A DNA stretch of 5,270 nucleotides, taken from JBEKTY01 sp049515555. Lineage in GTDB: Bacteria > Planctomycetota > Planctomycetia > Pirellulales > Thermoguttaceae. The translations under genes and the position numbers were made by a program. This document shows positions 1-5,270 of the stretch, piece by piece. Location: positions 1 to 5,270 of the forward strand of contig JBEKTY010000310.1 of NCBI GenBank assembly GCA_049515555.1, in the 5' to 3' direction. The number at the start of each line of letters is the position of its first letter. The first letter of the stretch is position 1. Below the pieces are notes generated by a model, which was given only the letters and a program-made list of their open reading frames with translations, was not told the origin of the DNA and searched no databases.

Positions 1-156
1 TCGCGAGAACCTGGGGGTTACCCTAATCTCCAAGCGACTCGCCACGTACAAGGAATTCCGAAGCGCAACACAATTGGCCACAGTAACTTAGGCGTTTAAT
101 CAGACCAGGGCTAGGGTGAGGGGAAATCGGTGAGGGTCTGGCCTGTCCGGCCTTTA

Positions 157-194
157 GACGCGGAGACGCGCGCGACACCGGCACTCTCCGCGTC
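157..194. repeat. Perfect 10-bp inverted repeat (stem-loop)
   Basis: GACGCGGAGA at 157-166 is exactly reverse-complementary to TCTCCGCGTC at 185-194, with an 18-base GC-rich loop containing CGCGCGCG. The stem has seven G-C pairs, so it should fold stably in RNA. No T-run follows it on either strand, so it is not a standard intrinsic terminator. It could be a terminator remnant of an upstream gene, a structured leader element, or a protein-binding palindrome. The perfect arms are seen directly; any function is inferred. Confidence 0.6.
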
Positions 195-263
195 ACCGCC
201 TCTCCCCGTCGGGCGCGTCATTCCGACCAGCGCAGCATCCACTCCCCCTCGCAGTAGTGAGTC

Positions 264-281
264 CTCGCCACTCGCCACTCG
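264..281. repeat. Short tandem repeat of CTCGCCA
   Basis: CTCGCCA occurs twice head to tail (264-270, 271-277), followed by a partial third unit CTCG (278-281). A single CTCGCCA is also seen near position 39. It is simple-sequence expansion in non-coding DNA. With only 2.5 units it is not a CRISPR or a recognisable iteron array. Confidence 0.4.
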
Positions 282-382
282 AAGCTATTGCTGAGGCTCG
301 CCCAGGCTCGTCCCACCCTACAAGTTTCCGGCCCTCTGCAACAGGAACAAGGGGCGAGTCAACCGGGGCGCCCGCGCGCTTT

Positions 383-438
383 GCCAACAAAACTATTGAC
401 AACGCCGCCGATGTTGGCGACAATAGAAGCGCTATTGT
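383..438. promoter_or_regulatory. Two inverted repeats around the promoter (candidate operator)
   Basis: GCCAACA (383-389) pairs with TGTTGGC (412-418) and encloses the -35 box. ACAATAG (420-426) pairs with CTATTGT (432-438), separated by 5 bases, and covers the -10 box and the expected transcription start. A further CTATTG lies at 393-398, directly overlapping the -35 box. Dyad symmetry placed on both promoter elements is typical of repressor or dimeric-activator sites. The arms are only 7 bp each, so chance is possible. No regulator gene is visible in the window. Confidence 0.35.
396..424 (+). promoter_or_regulatory. Sigma70-type promoter of the calpain-like gene
   Basis: A consensus -35 box TTGACA (396-401) is followed, after a 17-base spacer, by GACAAT (419-424), which matches TATAAT at four of six positions. 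The predicted transcription start near 431 leaves a leader of about 55 bases before the start codon at 486, including the ribosome binding site at 474-480. The perfect -35, ideal spacing and location make this the best promoter in the window. The boxes are visible; activity is inferred. Confidence 0.55.
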
Positions 439-473
439 ATCTTCGCATGGCCCACTTTGGGCTGCTTTGCCGG

Positions 474-480
474 AAGGAGA
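474..480 (+). promoter_or_regulatory. Shine-Dalgarno site fixing the start at 486
   Basis: AAGGAGA lies 5 bases before the ATG at 486 and is a near-perfect anti-16S match. It decides the start. The same reading frame stays open further upstream to a TTG at 288, but that TTG lies upstream of the promoter and has no ribosome binding site. Translation from 486 puts the LEPR-XLL motif at residues 12-18, where this family normally carries it. Confidence 0.8.
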
Positions 481-485
481 GAGAG

Positions 486-3400
486 ATGAAGCGTCCACGT
501 CGGCTCTTGGTGGAGGCTTTGGAGCCGCGTCAGTTGTTGTCGGCGGGGATGACCGCGGCGAAGAAGACGCCGGTCGTACCTGTCGGCAGTACGTTCGCCA
601 CGGCGGTGCCTATTACGCTGTCCAGCAGCGGGTCGTTCAGCCAAGCCTACCAGATCAAGAAAGTCGGCGACGTCGAGTTCTTCAAGTTCACGTCGCCGGT
701 GACCGCCGCGTCGCCCACGACCAACGCCCGGCTGGTCATTCGCGAGGTGCCGGGGCCGGGGTCCATCTTTCCCGCCGTGCTGAGCGTATATGACAGCACC
801 CAGAAGCTGCTGCCGTCGTGCTACATCGACCCGCGGTATCCCAACCCTTCCGCCAGTTTGACCAGCCGCGTGGTGATCCCGGTCACGCAGAAGGGTTTGT
901 ACTACGTCGAGGCGGCGGCTTACCCCGGCTGCTCCGGGAAATACCAGCTTCAGATCGGCGTCGACGACGTCACCGATGTCATGCCCGGCAGCACCAGCGC
1001 CGGTCCGAATGCCCCGCCGCCCACGGCGGTGAGCCTGGTGGCCGGCGCCGGCACGCAGACGGGCACGATCAACTATCCCGGCGACGTGGACGTATTCAGC
1101 TATACGGCCACGACGAGCGGCAACATGACCGTCAGCGAGAAGCCGTGGGCCGCGCAGGGCAGCAGCAGCGGTTTGAGCGGGGCCGTCAGCGTCTTCGACG
1201 CCAAGGGCAACCAGATTTCCCCGGTCGCCGGCATGCCCGTCTCGCAGAGCAGCGAGACGGTGTCGGTGCTGCAAGGCACCACGTACTACATCCGCGCGGC
1301 AGGGTTTGGCAACAGCCTCGGCGGCTACATGCTGCACTTCAGCACGCTGGCGGCGCCCGCCGACAACACCTTCGCCACGGCCAACCCCCTGGTCATCACT
1401 CCCGACCCCACCAACGCCGGCACGCTGACGAAGGTCTGCGGGTCGATCGATTATCTGGGCGACATGGATTATTACCAGTTCGTGGCCCCGGTCACGGGGC
1501 AGATGACCGTGCGGGAGATGGCCGACACGAGCAAGGCCAGTACGCTCGGTTCGTACCTGTTCATCTACGACGGCAACCAGAACCTGATCTGGAAGAACAA
1601 CGGCAGCGGATTGCTGCCCAACGGCCAGCTTTCCAAGGACGCCCTGGTAACGTTCAACGTGACTGCGGGAATGACGTACTACGCCGAGGCCGCCGCCCAG
1701 CAGGGCAGCATGGGCCCCTACGTCTTGCAGTGCAGCACCTACTGTGCCCCGGTGCCGGGATACTCCAGCAGCGAACCGGTCGACGACTGTTACCCCTATC
1801 CCGACAGCACCCAGCCCTACGACTTTACCAAGGCGGCGCCCATTGTGCCGGCGGCCGACGGGTCGGGCGCGCAGAACGGCCGGATCGATTACGTGGGCGA
1901 CGTGGACATGTACAGCTTCGTGGCGACCATGACCGGGCCGATGAACATCCGGCAGACGGCGGGTTGGAACCTCCTGGCGCCGCAAGTCTCGGTCTACCAG
2001 CTCCCCACGGGAAACACCCTTGGCACTTTGCTGACCACGGTTTCGGCAGGATTGGGGAGCTGCTCCACCGCGGCGGTCAACGTGGTCAAGGGCAAGACTT
2101 ACGTCATCGAAGCCGCCGCCAACGGTACGGTCGGCCCCAGCGCCGGGCCTTACTCGCTCCAGTTCTATTACAACGTTCCGTATTTCCTGGGGCTTAAGGA
2201 TCCGGGCCTGATAACGCTGGTCGAGAGCTTGGAGAATCGCGACGGCATGATCAATCGGGTGGACATGATCCAGATCCTGCTGAGCACCGTCTGCCCGGTG
2301 CTGATGACCGATTACAACCCCTCGCCCGCCCTGACCGCCCAGAGCATGATTAAGATCGTCGACACCGACATCAACAGCTCGCCCGGCAATGTAAACGCGA
2401 TCAGCGCTATCGATCTGGGCGACCTGCGGACGATCCTCAACTCGTCGGCCCAACTGAAGATGCCGGGCTACGTGCAGGTGCTGGGGCAGGACGTGGTGTT
2501 CGGCAACCCGGGGAACGCCGTTGCCAGTTACCCGGTTATGCCGGCCGAGGTGGCCACCGATCCCACGATCCCCCAGGCCTACCAGGGGTTGGAGGTTGGC
2601 AACCTGGGGGTGGGCGGCCCGGCCATCCAAATGGAAACGCTAGTGGCCAACTGGTTCGTGGGCATCGATCGGCCATCGCCGCAATTCCATCCCCTTGACG
2701 ATTACAGTGCGGCCGCTACGTTTTCGGCGGTCTACTCGTCACAGCCCGCGGTTGGCCCGCTCTACAGCGCGACCGGCTACCCTGTCAACCCCGAGGCCGC
2801 CACCCCGGCCGTTCCGCCCAACACCCCGGCCTATCAGGACATGTACCAGGGCTACCTCGGCGACTGCTACTTCATTTCCTCGCTGGGGGCCATCGCCAAG
2901 ACTAATCCGCAGGCGATCGAGAACATGTTCATCGACAATCGCGACGGTACGTATACCGTCCGCTTCTACGACGGGGGCGCCCCAGACTATGTAACCGTAG
3001 ACCGTTACCTGGCGGTGGATCCCGGGACCCTCTTTGTTGGAAAAGGCCTGCTGGTCTTTGACGGAATCGGCAACGACCCCGCGGCCGCCAAGACCGTCCT
3101 CTGGATTCCCCTCTTGGAGAAAGCCTACACCCAGTGGAACGCCGAGGGCTACGAGGGGCATGGCATCATGACAGACGGCAATAACGTCAGCCTCAACCAT
3201 GACGGCGTCAACGTTTACTGGGGAATCGGCGACGGCGGCTGGGCTGACCTGGTATGCACTCAGGTTCTGGGGAACACGGCCGCCGGTTACCACAACTGGC
3301 CGCTCGACGGCAACGACGAAGCGAACCTGATTAATGCGATACGCAGTAATAAGGCGGTGACGCTGGGGACCATTCCCGACTTCTTCATCACGAATAGTGC

Positions 3401-3770
3401 CATCGCCGGTTCGCATGAATACTGCGCTCTCGGCTATAACCCCGGCTCGCCGACCCCGTTCGAGCTTTACAATCCGTGGGGTACCGACGTCACCGGGCAG
3501 CCCGGTACGGATCCGAATATCGCTCTTAGCTGGGCCGACATACAGGCCAACTTCGATTATTATTCGATTGCCGACGACTCGGTGACCGTTCCCATCTCGG
3601 GGCCCTTGGCCCAATCCAAGATCGTCTCGCCGCTGCCGGGCCCGCGCCCGGTGGACCACCTGGCCGGATTGTGGTCGTTGTCTTCATCCGCCTCGGCGAC
3701 CTCTGCGGCGGCAACGCCTGCGCCCCAGGAGCATGCCCGGCTCGTGGACCTGGCCTTGCTGAACTACTAG
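486..3770 (+). CDS. LEPR-XLL calpain-like cysteine protease with PPC repeats
   Basis: This 1094-residue protein is predicted to be an exported or surface-bound papain-fold (peptidase C2) endopeptidase. The basic N-terminus leads into LEPRQLLSA (12-20), the planctomycete LEPR-XLL signature; there is no ordinary hydrophobic signal peptide. Four PPC-like beta-sandwich repeats follow at about 34-160, 175-287, 293-417 and 445-561. Their shared core is G-x-I-D/N-Y-x-G-D-x-D (from about 195, 321 and 467), with a diverged GDVE at 61. PPC1 has Cys112 and Cys149, a possible disulfide. Residues 580-650 carry two dockerin-like loops (RDGMINRVDM from 585; AIDLGDL around 643), and a further linker includes GNLGVGG (705-711). 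The calpain core spans about 783-1026: QGYLGDCYF with Cys794, SHEYC with His977, YNPWG with Asn996, and SWADIQANF as its final element. The whole triad is present, so activity is likely. The tail from about 1031 is Ser/Ala/Pro-rich with no membrane anchor. Substrate is unknown. PPC domains in other secreted proteases are often cleaved off, but here they precede the catalytic domain. Confidence 0.9.
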   Translation: MKRPRRLLVEALEPRQLLSAGMTAAKKTPVVPVGSTFATAVPITLSSSGSFSQAYQIKKVGDVEFFKFTSPVTAASPTTNARLVIREVPGPGSIFPAVLSVYDSTQKLLPSCYIDPRYPNPSASLTSRVVIPVTQKGLYYVEAAAYPGCSGKYQLQIGVDDVTDVMPGSTSAGPNAPPPTAVSLVAGAGTQTGTINYPGDVDVFSYTATTSGNMTVSEKPWAAQGSSSGLSGAVSVFDAKGNQISPVAGMPVSQSSETVSVLQGTTYYIRAAGFGNSLGGYMLHFSTLAAPADNTFATANPLVITPDPTNAGTLTKVCGSIDYLGDMDYYQFVAPVTGQMTVREMADTSKASTLGSYLFIYDGNQNLIWKNNGSGLLPNGQLSKDALVTFNVTAGMTYYAEAAAQQGSMGPYVLQCSTYCAPVPGYSSSEPVDDCYPYPDSTQPYDFTKAAPIVPAADGSGAQNGRIDYVGDVDMYSFVATMTGPMNIRQTAGWNLLAPQVSVYQLPTGNTLGTLLTTVSAGLGSCSTAAVNVVKGKTYVIEAAANGTVGPSAGPYSLQFYYNVPYFLGLKDPGLITLVESLENRDGMINRVDMIQILLSTVCPVLMTDYNPSPALTAQSMIKIVDTDINSSPGNVNAISAIDLGDLRTILNSSAQLKMPGYVQVLGQDVVFGNPGNAVASYPVMPAEVATDPTIPQAYQGLEVGNLGVGGPAIQMETLVANWFVGIDRPSPQFHPLDDYSAAATFSAVYSSQPAVGPLYSATGYPVNPEAATPAVPPNTPAYQDMYQGYLGDCYFISSLGAIAKTNPQAIENMFIDNRDGTYTVRFYDGGAPDYVTVDRYLAVDPGTLFVGKGLLVFDGIGNDPAAAKTVLWIPLLEKAYTQWNAEGYEGHGIMTDGNNVSLNHDGVNVYWGIGDGGWADLVCTQVLGNTAAGYHNWPLDGNDEANLINAIRSNKAVTLGTIPDFFITNSAIAGSHEYCALGYNPGSPTPFELYNPWGTDVTGQPGTDPNIALSWADIQANFDYYSIADDSVTVPISGPLAQSKIVSPLPGPRPVDHLAGLWSLSSSASATSAAATPAPQEHARLVDLALLNY
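3767..3770. other. Overlapping convergent stop codons in CTAG
   Basis: The plus-strand protease gene ends with TAG at 3768-3770. The minus-strand permease gene ends with TAG read from 3769 to 3767. Both stops sit in the self-complementary CTAG, itself inside the palindrome TACTAGTA (3765-3772). There is therefore no intergenic DNA and no terminator between the genes, so each transcript must run into the other gene as antisense RNA unless it ends inside it. Confidence 0.9.
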
Positions 3771-4951
3771 TACCGCATCACGCGCCGCAGCAGCCACGCC
3801 CCCCAGATCAGCAGCAGGCCGTTGCCGGCCCAGACCGCAATGGGCGGGATGGTGCCGTTCTTGGCGCCGTCCAGGCCGTAGATCAACAGCGGATAGTACA
3901 CCACCAGGATCGGCGAGAAGCACAGGAAGAAGCTAGTCAGGAAGTCGCGGTTGCGGAGCCGTATCGCCATGGGGATCCCGATCCAGGCGAAGCAGAAGCA
4001 ACTGAAGCCGGCGGACCACCGCCGCTGGGGCTCGGTCAGAAGCCGGTACAGGCGGCTGAAGAGATCGGCCTGGCCCGCCTCGGCCGCCGGCCACTGACCG
4101 CCGGCCAGGTCGTCGAACTCGCCGCAGATCATCTGGCAGGCCGCCCGGGCGGCCATGCTCTCGGCAGACAGCTCGATCGCCGCCCGCTGCCGGGCAACCT
4201 CGGCGGGGATAAGCCGCATGGGGAAAGCCGTGGGGGCCGCGCCCGAGCTGTGCGACCGGCTGGCGTCGTCCAGCGGGATCTCCAGCTCGTACACCGGAAA
4301 CTGCGCATAAATCTTCTCCCCCATCTCGACCGTGCAGTCGTGAAGGATGAACTTCAACACGCCCCGTAACCGATCGGACTGCAAGCCGGCCCACTCGGCC
4401 GTGATGGTCGTGGTGGGACAGGTGCCCGAGCCCTGGATCGTCAGCGTCGGCCGGAGCAGCTTGTGCCCCTCCACCCGCTTCACGTTGATCGAAAACATGG
4501 GCGAGCAGTAGCGGTGCTGCGATTGCAGCAGGCCGAAGATGATTTCCTCGGCCTCTTCGATCACGACCCGCTGAATATTGCTCCGGCCCCAGGTGGGCGC
4601 CAGGTCGTTCAGCCACACCGTCAGCAGGCTCAGGAGAAACGCCAGCACGAGGACCGGCCAGAGCAGCACCAGGGGCGAAATCCCCAGGGCCTTGATCGCC
4701 ACCACCTCGTTCGCGCCGGACATCCGGGAGAAAGCGGTCGTGCAGGCCAGGAGCAGCGTCATGGGGATCGTAAACCGCAAGGAATCAATGAGCACGTAGG
4801 GCACCAGGGCCACAATCTGCGCCAGCGGCAGACCCTGCTGCTGGCCCTCCCGCACTAGCCCCACAATGACCAGAATCAAGGTCAGCGCCGCCATAGCCAC
4901 CAAGAAAACCTTGACTACCTCGGCCAGCGCATATCGGGGCAGAATTGGCAT
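3767..4951 (-). CDS. LptF/LptG family permease of the LPS export ABC transporter
   Basis: This 394-residue inner-membrane protein matches the YjgP/YjgQ (LptF/LptG) family. These proteins pair in the LptB2FG complex, which uses ATP to extract lipopolysaccharide from the inner membrane and pass it to the periplasmic Lpt bridge. The layout is typical: membrane segments at about 12-32, 48-74 and 92-114, then a large periplasmic beta-jellyroll region at about 115-300, then membrane segments at about 313-331, 337-360 and 368-388. The cytoplasmic coupling segment SRMSGANEVVAIKALGIS (75-92) and IGIPMAIRLR (324-333) are family hallmarks. I chose the ATG at 4951 because MPILPRYALAEVVKVF is the usual family N-terminus. 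A GTG at 5029 would add 26 residues after a GGGGG-rich stretch and is the alternative. No strong Shine-Dalgarno precedes 4951. F and G cannot be told apart from sequence alone. The partner permease and the LptB ATPase are not in the window. Confidence 0.88.
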   Translation of the reverse strand: MPILPRYALAEVVKVFLVAMAALTLILVIVGLVREGQQQGLPLAQIVALVPYVLIDSLRFTIPMTLLLACTTAFSRMSGANEVVAIKALGISPLVLLWPVLVLAFLLSLLTVWLNDLAPTWGRSNIQRVVIEEAEEIIFGLLQSQHRYCSPMFSINVKRVEGHKLLRPTLTIQGSGTCPTTTITAEWAGLQSDRLRGVLKFILHDCTVEMGEKIYAQFPVYELEIPLDDASRSHSSGAAPTAFPMRLIPAEVARQRAAIELSAESMAARAACQMICGEFDDLAGGQWPAAEAGQADLFSRLYRLLTEPQRRWSAGFSCFCFAWIGIPMAIRLRNRDFLTSFFLCFSPILVVYYPLLIYGLDGAKNGTIPPIAVWAGNGLLLIWGAWLLRRVMRY

Positions 4952-5038
4952 GCCGGGTAGTGTCACCGCAAGCCGGGGGTGGGTCAAGAGCAATCCGGCG
5001 GCGGCCCACGGCAACACCGGGCCAGCCACCCGCCCCCT

Positions 5039-5044
5039 TTTATA
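5039..5044 (-). promoter_or_regulatory. Possible -10 box for the permease gene
   Basis: Read on the minus strand this is TATAAA (five of six matches to TATAAT) in an AT-rich patch about 90 bases before the ATG at 4951. No -35 box is found at a normal 16-18 base spacing; the nearest candidate, TTGTCA at 5074-5079, is 29 bases away. If it works, transcription would start close to the alternative GTG at 5029, which favours the ATG at 4951 as the true start. Confidence 0.25.
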
Positions 5045-5140
5045 CTCTGCACGCTTTGAAATGAGCCGAACCGTGACAATAGGGAGGGGCTCGTATCATT
5101 TCTGGCCGCCCACAGTAAAAATACGCCGATGCCCGTGCGT

Positions 5141-5173
5141 CACACTCAAGAGTGTGCGGCCATATTTTATGGC
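5141..5173 (-). terminator. Two adjacent hairpins, possible terminator of right-edge gene
   Basis: CACACTC (5141-5147) and GAGTGTG (5150-5156) form a perfect 7-bp palindrome with a 2-base centre. GCCATA (5159-5164) and TATGGC (5168-5173) form a perfect 6-bp palindrome with a TTT centre. The second begins only four bases after the stop codon of the minus-strand gene at the right edge. That location suits transcript termination or 3'-end protection. Neither hairpin has an immediate U-tract in the minus direction, so a classical intrinsic terminator is not certain and a protein-binding role is possible. Confidence 0.4.
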
Positions 5174-5177
5174 ACCG

Positions 5178-5270
5178 CTAATTCCTTGCGGGATACGGGG
5201 TTGTCCAGTAAGTTTGCCACATGCGGCTGTCGTCCAGGCACGCGAGGGCCATCATCGCTTCGGCGTTGTC
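5178..5270 (-). CDS. Partial gene, C-terminal 30 residues, unknown function
   Basis: The frame is open from the right edge to a TAG at 5180-5178 and gives DNAEAMMALACLDDSR followed by MWQTYWTTPYPARN. About four fifths of its codons end in G or C, as in the coding parts of the window and unlike the flanking AT-rich spacer. Hairpins follow the stop directly. This supports a real gene end in the same orientation as the permease. I do not recognise the family, and 30 residues are too few to assign one. A chance open frame remains possible. Confidence 0.45.
   Translation of the reverse strand, partial: DNAEAMMALACLDDSRMWQTYWTTPYPARN

Larger units (their letters stand above)
1..382. other. Non-coding leader region without a convincing gene
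   Basis: No reading frame here has a credible start, ribosome binding site and codon pattern. The first ~130 bases are clearly less GC-rich than the rest of the window. On the plus strand the second frame is open from the left edge to a TAG at 89-91 (29 codons, ending ..QLATVT), so it could be the last residues of a gene entering from the left. On the minus strand a frame is also open to the left edge. Both are too short to call. The stretch otherwise contains the 10-bp inverted repeat at 157-194, a tandem CTCGCCA repeat at 264-281 and a duplicated AGGCTCG at 294-310. It most likely serves as the intergenic region upstream of the large protease gene. Confidence 0.5.
4952..5177. other. Intergenic region upstream of the permease gene
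   Basis: About 226 bases lie between the permease start and the stop of the minus-strand gene entering from the right. The stretch holds the possible TATAAA box, a minus-strand run of five T at about 5117-5121, and the paired hairpins at 5141-5173. No reading frame in it looks coding, apart from the possible 26-codon upstream extension of the permease. Confidence 0.5.

Noticed and set aside
1..91. Open frame from the left edge to TAG at 89-91 as a gene end
   Set aside because: Only 29 codons, with competing open frames on both strands and no clear codon bias, so it is mentioned but not annotated as a gene.
264..310. Short direct repeats as a CRISPR or iteron array
   Set aside because: Units are 7 bases, with two to three copies and no regular spacers.
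288..485. 66-codon upstream extension of the protease from TTG at 288
   Set aside because: It would begin upstream of the promoter at 396-424 and has no ribosome binding site. The ATG at 486 has a strong one and places LEPR-XLL at the expected position.
818..2197. 459-codon open frame on the plus strand
   Set aside because: It is an Arg/Gln/His-rich out-of-frame reading of the PPC repeats with no family features and no ribosome binding site.
432..2630. 732-codon open frame on the minus strand
   Set aside because: It lies wholly antisense to the protease gene, whose frame has recognisable domains. Its translation is rich in Arg, Gly, His and Val without domain pattern, as expected for an antisense frame of a high-GC gene.
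3636..3651. CCGGGC/GCCCGG hairpin near the end of the protease gene as a terminator
   Set aside because: It is inside the coding sequence about 120 bases before the stop and has no T-run. Such short GC hairpins are common at this base composition.
2739..3659. 306-codon open frame on the minus strand
   Set aside because: It is antisense to the calpain catalytic domain, which carries the conserved triad in the other strand.
3671..4369. 232-codon open frame on the plus strand running into the permease gene
   Set aside because: It is antisense to the permease and low in complexity (Gln, Arg, Gly, Ala, Pro), and no domain is visible.
4952..5029. 26-residue N-terminal extension of the permease from GTG at 5029
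   Set aside because: Family members begin close to the first membrane helix, as MPILPRY does, and the extension would start almost at the putative transcription start. It cannot be fully excluded because a G-rich patch precedes it.

Overview
The window looks like a piece of a high-GC planctomycete genome (phylum Planctomycetota). The best evidence is the start of the largest gene. It encodes a basic N-terminus followed by LEPRQLLSA, the 'LEPR-XLL' signature found on large surface or secreted proteins of that phylum. The G/C-rich third codon positions and the large multidomain extracellular protein fit this. The phylum assignment is an inference from the motif and not from a database search.

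Layout: positions 1-485 are mainly non-coding. They hold a perfect 10-bp inverted repeat (157-194), a short tandem repeat, and a good sigma70-type promoter (396-424) nested in two short inverted repeats. Positions 486-3770 (+) encode a 1094-residue protein with an N-terminal LEPR-XLL segment, four pre-peptidase C-terminal-like (PPC) beta-sandwich repeats, a linker with two dockerin/EF-hand-like calcium-loop motifs, and a papain-fold calpain-family (C2) cysteine protease domain. The catalytic Cys794, His977 and Asn996 are all present. Positions 3767-4951 (-) encode an LptF/LptG-type permease of the LPS export ABC transporter. The two genes converge, and their stop codons overlap in the palindrome CTAG, so there is no intergenic space between them. 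To the right lies about 226 bp of non-coding DNA with two adjacent small hairpins. The last 93 bases (-) are probably the C-terminal end of another gene that runs in from beyond the window.

How the parts relate: the two complete genes both concern the cell envelope (one export-type protease, one lipid transporter), but they are transcribed towards each other and are not an operon. Nothing shows that they work together. I see no mobile element, CRISPR array, tRNA, rRNA or defence system. The most unusual content is the domain architecture of the calpain-like protein, the tail-to-tail CTAG overlap, and the inverted repeats around its promoter.
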